Assembly (NCBI RefSeq): GCF_014647135.1
Contig: NZ_BMOP01000004.1
Coordinates: 61,496 to 125,495, forward strand
Origin: Shewanella xiamenensis
GTDB lineage: Bacteria; Pseudomonadota; Gammaproteobacteria; Enterobacterales; Shewanellaceae
DNA: 64,000 nt
Direction of reading: 5' to 3'
Shown here: piece after piece, positions 1 through 10,590 of the stretch
How positions within the stretch are numbered: the stretch's first letter is position 1
Layout: every line of letters starts with the position of its first letter
Program-made: the position numbers and the translations under genes
Notes under the pieces: generated by a model
The model's input: the letters and a program-made list of their open reading frames with translations, nothing else
The model's database searches: none
Told to the model about the DNA's origin: nothing

Positions 1-101
1 CGTGTTACATTGACTAAAAAGGGGATAACCATTTCTTCGTCAATGCGCCTTGGATTGAGATGCCTGTGAGGCTCTGAACTGATTAGATATTTAATGTGAT
101 T

Positions 102-113
102 GGTATTAATACC
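102..113. repeat. 12-bp perfect palindrome at the window edge
   Basis: GGTATTAATACC is a perfect palindrome ending a non-coding stretch at bases 1-113. I found no convincing reading frame in bases 1-150. The stretch may be the end of a dispersed intergenic repeat cut by the window edge, but only one copy is visible, so this is a guess. Confidence 0.3.
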
Positions 114-153
114 CAGTCAGGCGCCCCCAATAATTCCACTCAATTGAACAAAC

Positions 154-179
154 AAAAAAGGAACCCTAGGGTTCCTTTT
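154..179 (-). terminator. Rho-independent terminator of the der operon
   Basis: A 20-base perfect palindrome (158-177, core GGAACCCTAGGGTTCC) is flanked by A and T runs. It lies 45 bases past the der stop on the minus strand. The symmetric tails would allow it to work in both directions. Confidence 0.85.
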
Positions 180-223
180 CTATTGATTCACTTAAATAAA
201 TGACTCAGTTTTTCGCTTGAGTC

Positions 224-1690
224 TTATTTTGCCTTGCGGTCTTTAATATGACTCAAGGCGCGTTTACGGCGACGCTCTTGGCTCATGGTCAGCTTTTCCA
301 CTTTGTTTTCAAACGGGTTATCACCCTCTTGGAAACGCAGTTGGATTGGCGTACCGACCACTTTTAATGAACGGCGGAAGTAGTTCATCATGTAGCGCTT
401 GTACGAATCCGGCAACTTGCTCACTTGGTTACCGTGAATAACCACGATTGGCGGGTTATAACCACCGGCGTGGGCGTATTTCAGTTTCACGCGGCGACCG
501 TTCACCAATGGTGGCTGATGGTCATCCTGCGACATTTGCATAATGCGGGTCAGCATTGAGGTGCTCACGCGGCGAGTCGCACTGTCGTAAGCTTCTTCAA
601 TCGACTCAAACAGATGGCCAACACCCGTGCCATGCAGCGCCGAAATAAAGTGAATACGGGCAAAGTCGATAAAGCCTAAACGACGGTCGAGCTCACTCTT
701 AACACGGTCTTTAATGCCTTGGTCGATGCCATCCCACTTGTTAACGGCAATCACTAACGCGCGGCCTGCGTTTAGGGCAAACCCTAATAGGCCAAGATCT
801 TGCTCGGCAACGCCTTCACGGGCGTCGATGATAAGTAACACCACGTTAGCATCTTCAACCGCTTTGAGGGTTTTAATCACCGAGAACTTTTCAATCACTT
901 CATGGACTTTACTGCGGCGACGTACACCAGCAGTATCGATAATCACGTATTCGCGACCATCGCGTTCCATCGGAATGTAAATACTGTCACGAGTGGTGCC
1001 TGGTTCGTCATAAACCACCACACGCTCTTCACCTAAGATACGGTTGGTTAGAGTCGATTTACCCACGTTAGGTTTACCGATGATGGCGAGTTTGATCGGT
1101 AAGTCCTGTAGACGCTTTTGCTCAGCCTCAGCTTCTTCTTCAGTGTACTGACGCTCGTCAACTTCTTCCTCTTCGCCTTGGCGCTCAATGCCCATGGCTT
1201 CAGCGTAAGGAGTTAAGGCGTACTCAATCATATTGGTCACACCGCGGCCTTGGGCGGCAGCCATTTGATAGACTTCACCTAAACCCAAAGACCAAAATTC
1301 GGCGCAGGCCGAGTCGGCATCAATACCGTCAATCTTGTTAGCCACCACAAAGGTGGTTTTTTGGCGGCTACGTAAATGCTGAGCGATAGACAAATCCGCA
1401 GCGGTTAACCCAGCACGCGCATCGGTCATAAATAAGACAACATCGGCTTCTTCGATAGCGGCAAGGGACTGCTCGGCCATCTTAGTTTCGATCCCCTCTT
1501 CAGTGCCGTCGATACCGCCGGTATCCACCACGATAAACTCATAGCCGGATAAGAATGCTCGACCATATTTACGGTCACGTGTTAGGCCAGGAAAGTCAGC
1601 AACCAGCGCATCACGCGTACGCGTAAGGCGGTTAAATAAGGTGGATTTACCGACATTCGGCCGACCAACAAGGGCCACTACAGGGATCAT
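224..1690 (-). CDS. der: Ribosome biogenesis GTPase Der (EngA)
   Basis: Der is a tandem-GTPase protein needed for 50S ribosomal subunit maturation. Two complete G domains are visible: GRPNVGKST near residue 8 and GKPNVGKST near residue 205, each followed by a DTGG or DTAG G3 motif and NKID or NKWD G4 motifs. A KH-like domain follows and ends in a basic tail. An acidic linker ([11 protein letters not shown]) joins the G domains. The open frame runs 15 codons further upstream, but the family starts at [12 protein letters not shown], so I place the start at 1690 (488 residues). It is the last gene of the bamB-der operon. Confidence 0.96.
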   Translation of the reverse strand: MIPVVALVGRPNVGKSTLFNRLTRTRDALVADFPGLTRDRKYGRAFLSGYEFIVVDTGGIDGTEEGIETKMAEQSLAAIEEADVVLFMTDARAGLTAADLSIAQHLRSRQKTTFVVANKIDGIDADSACAEFWSLGLGEVYQMAAAQGRGVTNMIEYALTPYAEAMGIERQGEEEEVDERQYTEEEAEAEQKRLQDLPIKLAIIGKPNVGKSTLTNRILGEERVVVYDEPGTTRDSIYIPMERDGREYVIIDTAGVRRRSKVHEVIEKFSVIKTLKAVEDANVVLLIIDAREGVAEQDLGLLGFALNAGRALVIAVNKWDGIDQGIKDRVKSELDRRLGFIDFARIHFISALHGTGVGHLFESIEEAYDSATRRVSTSMLTRIMQMSQDDHQPPLVNGRRVKLKYAHAGGYNPPIVVIHGNQVSKLPDSYKRYMMNYFRRSLKVVGTPIQLRFQEGDNPFENKVEKLTMSQERRRKRALSHIKDRKAK

Positions 1691-1769
1691 GATTTTGCCT
1701 CTAAAAAACTTTTCAATAAAAAGCCCCCGGAACACACTTCCAGGGGCTCGGCAAGGATAACACTTTTAA

Positions 1770-2960
1770 CTAAGGAAGTGTTACAACAGCTAACTTTCCG
1801 CTGCGACCTTGCACGTAGATTTTGTCATCCACCACTAATGGCTGGCTGAATAACCCAGAGCTGTCTACTTGTATACGACCAACAATACTGCCTGTGCTGC
1901 GATCAATAAAGTGCAGGTAACCTTCAAAATCGCCGACAACTAAATAATCTTTATACACCGCAGGTGATGTGAGCATACGATTTGCCAGCTCAGAGTTACT
2001 CCATAATTCTAGGCCATTACGTCTATCAACCGAGTAGATACGGCTGTGATCGTCAACCAAGAACAAACTTAAACCCGCCGTAGCTAACTCATTGAAGCTT
2101 GAGTACTTACGAGTCCAAATAATCCGTCCGGTGCGCAGTTCCATCGACACCAAGTTACCGTTGTAGCTCACCGCATATAAGTTATCGCCGAGGATCAACG
2201 GTGTCATATCCACATCGGCCATACGGGTAAACTCATTGCCACCTGTAGGATTATATATGGCTTGCTCCCACGCAGCTTGACCGTTGTTTTTGACGACAAC
2301 AGCCACTTTGCCATCGGCGGTACCAATAAAGAAACCACCCGCTTCATAAGCTGCTGAACCCGTTCCCCGGAGCGTCAGGTTAGGCAACTGCATGTTATAA
2401 ACCCACAGTTTTGCGCCAGTATCAACGTTATAGGCTTCAAATGAACCTGAACTGGTGCTCACCACCACGACGTCGTCAGCCACGGTTGGCTTAGATAACA
2501 ATTCGCCACCAGCAATCACATGCCATAATACTTGGCCGTCTTCTGCATTCAGCGCAGCCAAAAGGCCACTCTCACCGCCGATAAAGAGTTTATTGCGTGC
2601 CGCTGTTACACCAGCGGCCAAACGTGCACCTTTGTTTTTGGCTAAAGCGTTATCACGGAACTCTTCACTAAAATCTTTTTTCCAAACCTGTTCACCCGTT
2701 GCTTCATCAAAAGCAACAACTTCACCATAACGGTCGGCCGCAAAAATTTTACCGTAACGAACTGCAGGGGTAAGGCGAGAGTAATAATCACCAACACCAT
2801 CACCTACAGAGGCGCTCCAACTTACTTCAGGAAATACTGTCGCCTGAATCGCAGTTAACTCACTTACCGGTTCTTCTTCCACATCACTAGAAGAACAGGC
2901 GGATAACATGGCTAGGCTTAACCCAGCGGCTAGCAGGTTCTTGCACCAAGACTTCATCAA
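1770..2960 (-). CDS. bamB: Outer membrane assembly lipoprotein BamB
   Basis: BamB is the beta-propeller lipoprotein of the BAM complex, which folds beta-barrel proteins into the outer membrane. The N-terminus is a lipoprotein signal with lipobox LSAC near residue 22. PQQ-like repeats follow, with blocks such as GEQVWKKDF, DGQVLWHV, GAKLWVYN and GRIIWTRK at blade spacing. The length of 396 residues is normal. Der lies 79 bases downstream and YfgM 8 bases upstream, the usual gammaproteobacterial order. The start could be the first or second of two adjacent ATG codons. Confidence 0.95.
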   Translation of the reverse strand: MMKSWCKNLLAAGLSLAMLSACSSSDVEEEPVSELTAIQATVFPEVSWSASVGDGVGDYYSRLTPAVRYGKIFAADRYGEVVAFDEATGEQVWKKDFSEEFRDNALAKNKGARLAAGVTAARNKLFIGGESGLLAALNAEDGQVLWHVIAGGELLSKPTVADDVVVVSTSSGSFEAYNVDTGAKLWVYNMQLPNLTLRGTGSAAYEAGGFFIGTADGKVAVVVKNNGQAAWEQAIYNPTGGNEFTRMADVDMTPLILGDNLYAVSYNGNLVSMELRTGRIIWTRKYSSFNELATAGLSLFLVDDHSRIYSVDRRNGLELWSNSELANRMLTSPAVYKDYLVVGDFEGYLHFIDRSTGSIVGRIQVDSSGLFSQPLVVDDKIYVQGRSGKLAVVTLP

Positions 2961-2968
2961 GGGATCCC

Positions 2969-3589
2969 TTATGCTTGATTTAAGTTATCAAGTTTGATTT
3001 TAAGTGCAGGGCTGGTCACAACACCGCCGTTATCCATTGCTGCCTGATAAGCAGTTTTCGCTTTATCGGCTTGGCCTTGACGAACAAAGAAGTCACCTTT
3101 CAGTTCTTCACGTTGTGCTAAAAAAGCCTTATCAGTCACTTGATCTAGCGTGGTTAACGCAGTGTCAACTTGACCTTGTTCAGCCTGAATACGCGCTAAA
3201 CGCAATGTTGCAATAGTGTCTAATCCGGCACCTGGCTTAGCAGCAATCACTTTCTTCAGAGCTTCTTCGGCCTTAGGAAAATCTTTTGCTTCCACCGCTG
3301 TTTTCGCAACGATCAGGTCTAGCAGTGATTGATAGCCCTTTTGGTCGTAATTTTTCGAAAACTCAGCCACGCCAGCAATCATAGCCGCTTCATCGCTTGA
3401 TTTGGTGGTTAAGGTTTGGAACGCCTGTGATGCTTCTTCGGCCTTCACGATTTTCATGTCGGAATAAGAGTTCCAACCGTACAGGCCGCCTAAACCAACG
3501 ACCGCCCCGATAACAATCGAGGTTCCATAGTCTTTCCAGAACTGTTTGATAGCATCAACTTGTTGTTCTTCTGTGCTATAAATTTCCAC
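2969..3589 (-). CDS. yfgM: YfgM, TPR protein associated with the SecYEG translocon
   Basis: YfgM is a single-pass inner-membrane protein with periplasmic TPR-like repeats that associates with the translocon and periplasmic chaperones. A hydrophobic segment at about residues 21-41 (IVIGAVVGLGGLYGW) is followed by helical repeats rich in Ala, Gln and Lys. Two GTG starts are possible, at 3595 and 3589. I prefer 3589 because it gives MEIYSTEEQQ, which resembles the E. coli start, and leaves AAGGGG eight bases upstream. It follows hisS closely and precedes bamB. Confidence 0.9.
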   Translation of the reverse strand: MEIYSTEEQQVDAIKQFWKDYGTSIVIGAVVGLGGLYGWNSYSDMKIVKAEEASQAFQTLTTKSSDEAAMIAGVAEFSKNYDQKGYQSLLDLIVAKTAVEAKDFPKAEEALKKVIAAKPGAGLDTIATLRLARIQAEQGQVDTALTTLDQVTDKAFLAQREELKGDFFVRQGQADKAKTAYQAAMDNGGVVTSPALKIKLDNLNQA

Positions 3590-3601
3590 GCGCACGTCCC
3601 C

Positions 3602-4879
3602 TTATTTGCTAAGTTCAGCTAAAAATGCGTTTAATGCATTTCGAGCGACCCGTTGTTGTTCGTTGTCATTGCGTAAGTATTTTACGGTAACCACACCTTC
3701 GGCGAGTTCTTCTTCGCCAATCAGTAAGGCTACTTGAGCGCCGCTTTTATCGGCACGCTTCATTTGTTTCTTCAGATTGCCACCACCACAGTGACTCATG
3801 ACTCGCAGAGTGGGCAATGCTGAGCGTAACTCCTGCGCCACTTTAATGGCTTCAACCAAACAGCTATCCCCCATCGCCGCGACATACACATCAACAGCCG
3901 CTGGGATATCTTGGGTCAGCTCTAAGGTTTCAAGCAGTAAAACGATGCGCTCTAATCCCATCGCAAAACCGACGGCTGGCGTATCTTTACCGCCCAATTG
4001 AGCAACTAAACCATCGTAGCGACCGCCCGCAAGTACTGTGCCTTGAGAGCCTAAGCTATTGGTAACCCATTCAAAAACCGTGCGATTGTAGTAATCCAGA
4101 CCACGGACTAAGCGCGGGTTAACTCGGTATTGGATGCCAACCGCGTCGAGGAGTTCACGCAATTGTGCAAAATGTTGTGAGGATTCTTCGCCTAAGTAAT
4201 CCATCAGCGCAGGCGCATCACCTAAAATGCTTTGCACTTGGGGATCTTTTGAGTCCAATACGCGCAGCGGATTGCTGTACATACGGCGCTGGCTATCTTC
4301 GTCTAGTTTGTCCTTATGTTGCTCTAAAAAGGCTATCAAGGCTTCACGGTAGGCGGCGCGCTCGGCAGGATCGCCTAAAGTGTTCAGCTCAAGCGTCACA
4401 TGCTCGCTAATGCCGAGTTTTTCCCATAGACGGGCAGATAACATCAACACTTCGGCGTCGATATCAGCGCTACCAATACCGTAGACTTCAACACCAAATT
4501 GATGGAATTGGCGGTAACGACCTTTTTGTGGACGTTCATGACGAAACATGGGGCCCATGTACCACAAACGTTGTTCTTGGTTATAGAGCAGACCATGCTC
4601 GTTACCCGCACGCACGGTTGATGCCGTACCTTCGGGGCGCAATGTCAGACTATCGCCATTACGGTCTTCGAAGGTATACATTTCTTTTTCAACAATATCA
4701 GTCACTTCACCGATAGAGCGTTTAAAAAGATCGGTATTTTCCACTATTGGAGTGCGGATCTCACTGTAACCATAAGCAGCAACGCTTGAACGTAGTACCG
4801 CTTCCACTTTTTGCCATAGAGGACTTTGAGTTGGCAGAATGTCATTCATTCCGCGAATCGCTTGGATCTGTTTTGCCAC
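3602..4879 (-). CDS. hisS: Histidyl-tRNA synthetase
   Basis: This class II aminoacyl-tRNA synthetase charges tRNA-His. It begins [15 protein letters not shown], the family opening. Motif 2 is visible as [18 protein letters not shown], the histidine-A signature as [15 protein letters not shown], and motif 3 as [16 protein letters not shown]-terminal anticodon-binding domain covers roughly residues 325-425. The length of 425 is standard. The 158-base gap to ispG upstream suggests it may also have its own promoter inside the operon. Confidence 0.97.
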   Translation of the reverse strand: MAKQIQAIRGMNDILPTQSPLWQKVEAVLRSSVAAYGYSEIRTPIVENTDLFKRSIGEVTDIVEKEMYTFEDRNGDSLTLRPEGTASTVRAGNEHGLLYNQEQRLWYMGPMFRHERPQKGRYRQFHQFGVEVYGIGSADIDAEVLMLSARLWEKLGISEHVTLELNTLGDPAERAAYREALIAFLEQHKDKLDEDSQRRMYSNPLRVLDSKDPQVQSILGDAPALMDYLGEESSQHFAQLRELLDAVGIQYRVNPRLVRGLDYYNRTVFEWVTNSLGSQGTVLAGGRYDGLVAQLGGKDTPAVGFAMGLERIVLLLETLELTQDIPAAVDVYVAAMGDSCLVEAIKVAQELRSALPTLRVMSHCGGGNLKKQMKRADKSGAQVALLIGEEELAEGVVTVKYLRNDNEQQRVARNALNAFLAELSK

Positions 4880-5037
4880 TGTATCGACTCGTCCGATTTC
4901 GCTAAATTAATAAAAAATGTCAGGCATTATAGGCTGTTCAACACTAAACGTAAAATGACCCCGTCAGTTTCGAGGTCTAGCTCAAGCCTTGAATGTTTTT
5001 ATAACGCTTAACCTATGAGGTTATTCGGCTGCGGTTG

Positions 5038-6159
5038 TTACTCAGTCGTGTCTTTCACTTGGATGCGGTTAGCCATTTGGCTCGCCTTGGCGCGAATTTT
5101 AGCTTCGAGGGAATCGACTAGGTTGTCATTGTCGAAACGCTCTTTTTGACGCTCGCCTTCATCGTAGTAACCACTCTTACGATGTCCACCCGTTAAGCCA
5201 ATGTGCGACACTAAGGCTTCACCTGGGCCATTGACCACACAGCCGATGATCGACACATCCATCGCGGTCGTCACATCTTCGAGGCGGCGTTCTAACTCGT
5301 TTACTGTGCTGATCACATCGAACTCTTGACGTGAGCAAGAAGGACACGCAATAAAGTTAATGCCACGGCTACGGATACGCAGTGACTTTAGAATATCAAA
5401 GCCGACTTTGATTTCTTCGACCGGATCGGCCGCCAAGGAAATACGCAGCGTATCACCAATGCCCTCGGCAAGCAGCATACCTAAACCGACGGCAGATTTG
5501 ACCGCCCCCGCACGCGCACCACCCGCTTCAGTAATACCTAAATGCAATGGCTGACGAATTTGCTTGGCTAATAAACGATAGGATTCCACCGCTAAGAACA
5601 CATCGGAGGCTTTTACGCTGACCTTAAATTGGTCGAAGTTCAAACGGTCGAGAATGTCCACATGGCGCATAGCCGATTCGAGCAAGGCTTCTGGCGTGGG
5701 CTCTTTGTATTTGTCCATCAGATCTTTCTCTAATGAACCGCCATTAACACCGATACGAATTGGAATGTTTTTATCACGAGCGCATTCAACAACACTGCGG
5801 ATACGTTCTTCGTTGCCAATGTTTCCAGGGTTAATCCGCAAACAATCCACACCGTACTCAGCCACTTTTAAGGCGATACGGTAATCGAAGTGGATATCGG
5901 CAACCAAGGGCACTGACACCGATTGCTTAATCACTTTAAAAGCCTCGGCCGCGTCCATGGTCGGCACAGAGACACGCACAATGTCGGCACCCACTTTTTC
6001 TAAGGCGCGAATTTGGGCAATGGTCGCCTCAACATCAGTCGTTTTAGTGTTGGTCATTGACTGCACTGCAATCGGTGCACCATCACCAATGGGTACATTG
6101 CCCACATAAATGCGGGTTGAAGGACGTCTCTTAATGGGTGTTTCGTTATACATACTCAA
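5038..6159 (-). CDS. ispG: 4-hydroxy-3-methylbut-2-en-1-yl diphosphate synthase
   Basis: IspG (GcpE) carries out the penultimate step of the MEP isoprenoid pathway, reducing MEcPP to HMBPP with a [4Fe-4S] cluster. The TIM-barrel part holds the [15 protein letters not shown] opening and [10 protein letters not shown]. The C-terminal part carries the cluster cysteines in [13 protein letters not shown] and in CVVNGPGEA. The length of 373 is normal. It lies 36 bases after rodZ, as in E. coli. Confidence 0.97.
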   Translation of the reverse strand: MSMYNETPIKRRPSTRIYVGNVPIGDGAPIAVQSMTNTKTTDVEATIAQIRALEKVGADIVRVSVPTMDAAEAFKVIKQSVSVPLVADIHFDYRIALKVAEYGVDCLRINPGNIGNEERIRSVVECARDKNIPIRIGVNGGSLEKDLMDKYKEPTPEALLESAMRHVDILDRLNFDQFKVSVKASDVFLAVESYRLLAKQIRQPLHLGITEAGGARAGAVKSAVGLGMLLAEGIGDTLRISLAADPVEEIKVGFDILKSLRIRSRGINFIACPSCSRQEFDVISTVNELERRLEDVTTAMDVSIIGCVVNGPGEALVSHIGLTGGHRKSGYYDEGERQKERFDNDNLVDSLEAKIRAKASQMANRIQVKDTTE

Positions 6160-6195
6160 TACGCTCTTTTCGGTACTCTGCGTTAAGCGTGAGAC

Positions 6196-7320
6196 TTAAG
6201 CCTGTGGGATAGTCAAACGCGCAACACGACCCTTAGGAAATTCAGCAAGACTGATGGCTTTACCATCAACCGTAAAACTAGACACAACAGTCGGCGCGCC
6301 TAAGATCACTTTAAACGGAGGCACACCACTGGCTTGAATAGTTGCGCCAGCACCTCGGACCCCATCAACAATCGCTTTGCCCTTGGCATCGACGATGTTG
6401 ATCCAGCAATCACCCGTGAGTTGAATATTGATATTGGATTGTCCAGCAACCACAGGCATGGTTTGTTCACTCGAAGCCACTGGCGTAGCACTGTTCACCG
6501 GCGCGCTGGCTGTTGGTACATTTTGAGCCGCTGCGTTTGTTGCAGAAGAATTTTGTGTAGAAAGCGTGTTTTGCGCAGTCACCCCTGTCGTTTGCACCGC
6601 ACCTGATGCACTTTGGGGATTATTAGGCTCACTCGCATTGACTGTCGAATTGGCAGACACCTGCCCTGCTTCCATTGCCGCCATATCACTGATATTCGGG
6701 TCAATAGTGCTAGCATCAGTATCTTTTACTGGACCATCGGTCGCCATTGAACCGTTGACCGCGATCTCACTCAAACGTGCACTCGCATCCGTTTCGGTGA
6801 GTAAAACATCACCCGGCAAGGTTTGATTCGCCGCGGCTAACTCTTCAGCGGTTGGTTTTGAAATATCGACATGAGTCACTAGCGTCGTTCGTTGCATCCA
6901 CCAAAGCACAAACAGACCGAGCAACACGATGACAATAAAAAAGCTCAGCCACTTTAATTTAGTGTCACGAGCTTGATAAGTGGTCTTACGGGAAAAACTT
7001 TGCATCGCAGGCTGTGTTACATAGGGCACCTGCCTTGCGAGACAGGCTTCGATGAGCGTGTTGTCGACCCCAAGCATACGCGCATAATTTTTAACGTATC
7101 CGCGTACGTAGGTTGATGAGGCAATATTTGAAAAATCATCGGCTTCGAGATTTTCAACAATACCAGGCCGCAAATGCAGCTTCACAGCTGTCTCCGCAAT
7201 GCTCAAGCCCATCTGCTCACGAGCTGTTTTGAGTACGCTTCCGAGCGTTACATTAGGCGTCGACTCAGCTTCTTCTGTTGTCACTGGTTCTACTGACGCG
7301 TTCATTTCGTTATCTTTCAT
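6196..7320 (-). CDS. rodZ: Cytoskeleton protein RodZ
   Basis: RodZ links MreB to the cell-wall elongation machinery. It has an N-terminal helix-turn-helix domain at about residues 25-90 (GSVLKTAREQMGLSIAETAVKL), one membrane span at about 125-147 (WLSFFIVIVLLGLFVLWW), and a long Ser/Thr/Ala/Asn-rich periplasmic linker of roughly 140 residues. A C-terminal beta domain of the DUF4115 type (TGDCWINIVDAKGKAI) follows. Its ATG overlaps the pilW stop (ATGA), so translation is coupled. An internal ATG at residue 6 is an alternative start. Confidence 0.94.
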   Translation of the reverse strand: MKDNEMNASVEPVTTEEAESTPNVTLGSVLKTAREQMGLSIAETAVKLHLRPGIVENLEADDFSNIASSTYVRGYVKNYARMLGVDNTLIEACLARQVPYVTQPAMQSFSRKTTYQARDTKLKWLSFFIVIVLLGLFVLWWMQRTTLVTHVDISKPTAEELAAANQTLPGDVLLTETDASARLSEIAVNGSMATDGPVKDTDASTIDPNISDMAAMEAGQVSANSTVNASEPNNPQSASGAVQTTGVTAQNTLSTQNSSATNAAAQNVPTASAPVNSATPVASSEQTMPVVAGQSNINIQLTGDCWINIVDAKGKAIVDGVRGAGATIQASGVPPFKVILGAPTVVSSFTVDGKAISLAEFPKGRVARLTIPQA

Positions 7321-8105
7321 TGATGCAAATTAACTCTATATTGCTTGGCTTGAGGCGATGCTGGGAATTTGGCAAGCAATAAAATGCCAAATCGTTTCAT
7401 GGCAGCATCATCATTCAACGCCTGCTCAATTTTTATTCCGAGCGTTAAACTCTCTGGAGTCTGGGCCGCAACTTGGTGGTAACGCGCTAACTGGTTACGC
7501 GCATCAACATAATCACCTTTATCTATCCCAAGCTCAACCAGCTCCAGTAAAGACACCGAGCGTCTCGGGTCATACTTTAACGCCATCTGAAAATACTGTC
7601 GTGCCTTTTCTGCTCGTCCCGCGTCTCTGCTGCAAAGACCTAAGTTTTCATAACTGGATGCGGTACGCGTATATTTGGGCATTTCTATTGCAGCCAAAAA
7701 CATTTTTTCAGCTTTTTCGTATTGCTTTTGTTGGCACAAAAACACCCCAAAGTTATTCATGGAATCGCCAGAGGCGTCCTTAGTATTGATAGCGTCCTGA
7801 TACGCCTGTTCGGTACGTACTAAATCGCCTACGGTTTGATAGTAATAAGCCATTGCCACATGCACATCTTCGAGCTCTGGCGCATATTCGATTGCTTTAT
7901 CAAGATTATACTTGGCTTGTTCCGAGTTACCTCGATTAAGGTAGGTTAAACCGAGCTGCATACGCTCCCGCGCAGCGGCAACTTTATCCAGTTTTCGCTC
8001 CGACACCGGAATATCAGTCCCTGAATAGGTACGCTCAGTTACGCATCCTGTCACTAATAATGACAGGGCTATTGCTAATGAAAACCCTGACAATCCATGC
8101 TTCAT
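7317..8105 (-). CDS. pilW: Type IV pilus biogenesis/stability lipoprotein PilW (PilF)
   Basis: PilW is a TPR lipoprotein needed for stable type IV pili; it helps the secretin multimerise. From the chosen ATG the protein begins MKHGLSGFSLAIALSLLVTGC, a lipoprotein signal ending in a lipobox. About six TPR units follow, for example LGLTYLNRGNSEQAKYNLDKA and NFGVFLCQQKQYEKAEKMF. The frame opens eight codons earlier with a TTG, which would spoil the signal, so I place the start at 8105. The neighbours rlmN and rodZ match other gammaproteobacteria. Confidence 0.93.
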   Translation of the reverse strand: MKHGLSGFSLAIALSLLVTGCVTERTYSGTDIPVSERKLDKVAAARERMQLGLTYLNRGNSEQAKYNLDKAIEYAPELEDVHVAMAYYYQTVGDLVRTEQAYQDAINTKDASGDSMNNFGVFLCQQKQYEKAEKMFLAAIEMPKYTRTASSYENLGLCSRDAGRAEKARQYFQMALKYDPRRSVSLLELVELGIDKGDYVDARNQLARYHQVAAQTPESLTLGIKIEQALNDDAAMKRFGILLLAKFPASPQAKQYRVNLHQ

Positions 8106-8137
8106 GGGCAAGCCTATAAATCTGTGCAAACAAAGAG

Positions 8138-9259
8138 TTAATTCATTGTGACCGAAATCTGATTTTCTTGCATGCGTTTTTTTGCTAAACGCTTGGTTCG
8201 ATCGCGAATATCCCCAGCCAGCTGTCCACAGGCGGCATCAATATCGTCACCACGGGTCTTACGCACAATCACGGTTAAGCCATATTCCATTAACACTTTC
8301 GAAAAACGGTCGATGCGCGAGTTTGACGAACGGCCATAGGGTGAACCTGGGTATGGGTTAAACGGAATAAGGTTTACCTTACAGGGGGTATCCTTCATTA
8401 ATTGTGCTAATTCATGGGCTTGTTCGGTACTGTCGTTGATGTGATCGAGCATCACATATTCCACGGTGACACGGCCACGGTTAGCGTTAGATTTGGCGAT
8501 GTAACGGCGGATCCCCGCAAGGAACTCCTGCAGTGGATACTTTTTATTCACCGGAACCAGAATATCGCGCAGCTCATCGTTTGGCGCGTGGATACTGACG
8601 GCTAATGCGACATCGAGGGCATCACCTAATTTGTCTAATGCTGGAACAACGCCTGAAGTCGATAGCGTTACGCGACGTTTTGACAGACTAAAGCCAAAAT
8701 CGTCTAGCATGATGTCCATTGCAGGGATCACGTTAGCAAGGTTAAGTAGAGGCTCACCCATCCCCATCATCACCACGTTGGTAATGGGGCGCTCGCCAGT
8801 ATCTTTCGCGAATCCTAAGAAATGCGAAACACGCCAAATTTGGCCAACAATTTCAGAGACAGTTAGGTTGCGGTTAAAGCCTTGCTGCGCCGTAGAGCAG
8901 AAAGTACATTCGAGGGCACAGCCCACTTGGGACGACACACACAAGGTAGCGCGGTCATCTTCAGGAATATAAACAGTTTCGACCTCTTGGCCTTCACCGA
9001 CATGGATGGCGAACTTAATGGTGCCATCGGCGGATTTTTGATAGCTGGAAATCTCGGGCGCCACAATCTCACAGCGCGCCGCCAGTTTTTGGCGTAACAC
9101 TTTGTTGATGTTAGTCATCTCTTCGAAGTCACTGACACCGAAATGATAGATCCACTTCATCAGCTGATCGGCACGGAAAGGCTTCTCACCCAGATCGGCA
9201 AATAATGCCCGCATCGCTTTACGATCAAGGTCTAATAAATTGATCTTTTTTTCACTCAT
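8138..9259 (-). CDS. rlmN: 23S rRNA A2503 / tRNA A37 C2-methyltransferase RlmN
   Basis: RlmN is a radical SAM enzyme that methylates C2 of A2503 in 23S rRNA and of A37 in some tRNAs. The cluster motif [10 protein letters not shown] fits C-x3-C-x2-C. The protein also has GMGEPLLN, and a C-terminal cysteine is visible in ACGQLAGD, consistent with the methyl-carrying cysteine pair. The open frame extends 36 codons upstream, but [14 protein letters not shown] is the family start, so I place it at 9259 (373 residues). It is the first gene of the block. Confidence 0.95.
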   Translation of the reverse strand: MSEKKINLLDLDRKAMRALFADLGEKPFRADQLMKWIYHFGVSDFEEMTNINKVLRQKLAARCEIVAPEISSYQKSADGTIKFAIHVGEGQEVETVYIPEDDRATLCVSSQVGCALECTFCSTAQQGFNRNLTVSEIVGQIWRVSHFLGFAKDTGERPITNVVMMGMGEPLLNLANVIPAMDIMLDDFGFSLSKRRVTLSTSGVVPALDKLGDALDVALAVSIHAPNDELRDILVPVNKKYPLQEFLAGIRRYIAKSNANRGRVTVEYVMLDHINDSTEQAHELAQLMKDTPCKVNLIPFNPYPGSPYGRSSNSRIDRFSKVLMEYGLTVIVRKTRGDDIDAACGQLAGDIRDRTKRLAKKRMQENQISVTMN

Positions 9260-9403
9260 AGGACTAACCTCAACACCAAAACCTGCAACAGGGCGGCGAA
9301 TTATACAGACGCAGAAAAATTTTAGCCAGCAACTCCATTCTCCTATGCTAGAATCGCCGAGGGTCAATGTTGGCCTAAATTATGGAGTTGTAATACCACC
9401 AAT

Positions 9404-10495
9404 ATGTTAACCCTCATCATTATAGTGCTTGTCGCTGTTGCAGTTTCTTTTCTGTGCAGTGTATTCGAAGCAGTGTTGCTCTCGGTTACCCCTAGTTATA
9501 TCGCTACGCTCGAACAAACTGACAGTGCTGCGGCGACAAGGTTGCGTAAACTGAAAGAGAACATCGAAGCGCCATTGGTGTCTATTTTGACCCTCAATAC
9601 TGTTGCCCATACCGTAGGTGCCGCCGTTGCTGGTGCGCAAGCCGCTAAGGTCTTTGGGGATGATATGCTCGGCGTTTTCTCCGGAGTGTTAACCTTTATT
9701 ATTCTGTTCTTCTCAGAGATTATTCCTAAATCTGTCGGAGCCAACCACTGGCGCCGTTTAGCCCCAAGCGTATCGATTGCCATTACGTGGATGAAGCGTG
9801 CTACCCAGCCATTAATTTGGATGTCGCAGCAAGTGACTCGCCTGCTAGGTAAAGGTGAAGAAGGCCAATATATTCGCCAAGAAATGAGCGCGATGGCAAA
9901 AATCGGTCAAGAATCCGGTGAGTTAGACGAACAAGAATCCAAGATTTTGACCCAAATGCTTAAGGTGCGTGATGTGCCCGTTACCGCGATTATGACGCCG
10001 CGCACCGTGATGTTCTCTTTGCCTATTTCACTGACGCAAAATGAGTTTGTGCAAGAATATCGTGACAAACCTTTTACGCGTATTCCGGTATACGATCAGG
10101 ACCACGACGATATTATCGGCTATATCACCCGCACCGATGTGCTGCTGGCTGAGCGTTATACTCCTGACGCGCCAATTGGCGAACTCAAGCGTAGCCTGTT
10201 TGTCGTACCCGAAACGGCCAAAATCCTGCCGTTATTTGAGCGGATGATTAAGCGCAACACCCAAATTGCCATGGTGGTTGACGAATACGGCAGTAGCCAA
10301 GGTATTGTGACCCAAGAAGATATTATCGAGTCGCTACTGGGATTAGAGATTGTCGATGTGAATGACCCTGCGACCGACATGCAGCAATTGGCGCGTAAAC
10401 TCTGGACCAAACGCATGAAGCAAAAAGGCATTCGCCTCTCCGATGATGGCGACTTCGAAGCCGCAGCCGACGATGATGAAGCACGCTCGGGTTAA
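9404..10495 (+). CDS. CNNM (DUF21) and CBS-domain membrane protein, CorB/YfjD type
   Basis: The first 130 residues carry about four hydrophobic segments typical of the CNNM/DUF21 domain (LTLIIIVLVAVAVSFL, FEAVLLSVTPSYI, LTFIILFFSEIIPK). A tandem CBS pair follows at about 190-330, including VRDVPVTAIMTPRTVMF and MVVDEYGSSQGIVTQEDI. Family members are implicated in Mg2+ or Co2+ homeostasis, and older annotations call them hemolysins. The usual C-terminal CorC_HlyC domain is missing; the protein ends soon after the CBS pair with a charged tail. It is divergent from rlmN. Confidence 0.88.
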   Translation: MLTLIIIVLVAVAVSFLCSVFEAVLLSVTPSYIATLEQTDSAAATRLRKLKENIEAPLVSILTLNTVAHTVGAAVAGAQAAKVFGDDMLGVFSGVLTFIILFFSEIIPKSVGANHWRRLAPSVSIAITWMKRATQPLIWMSQQVTRLLGKGEEGQYIRQEMSAMAKIGQESGELDEQESKILTQMLKVRDVPVTAIMTPRTVMFSLPISLTQNEFVQEYRDKPFTRIPVYDQDHDDIIGYITRTDVLLAERYTPDAPIGELKRSLFVVPETAKILPLFERMIKRNTQIAMVVDEYGSSQGIVTQEDIIESLLGLEIVDVNDPATDMQQLARKLWTKRMKQKGIRLSDDGDFEAAADDDEARSG

Positions 10496-10519
10496 TCTTG
10501 ATTTAGTCATTGTTAAAGT

Positions 10520-10549
10520 AAAGGGAGCTTAGCTCCCTTTCTTGTTTTT
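10520..10549 (+). terminator. Terminator after the CBS-domain gene
   Basis: AAAGGGAGCT and AGCTCCCTTT form an inverted repeat with a one-base centre (10520-10540), followed by CTTGTTTTT. It lies 25 bases after the stop codon. Confidence 0.8.
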
Positions 10550-10590
10550 GATGAGAAGGTTATAATCTCCCGCCGTAAAAGAGGTAAGTT

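Noticed and set aside
7358..7783. A 141-codon plus-strand frame
   Set aside because: It lies entirely antisense to pilW, which has clear family features and operon context.
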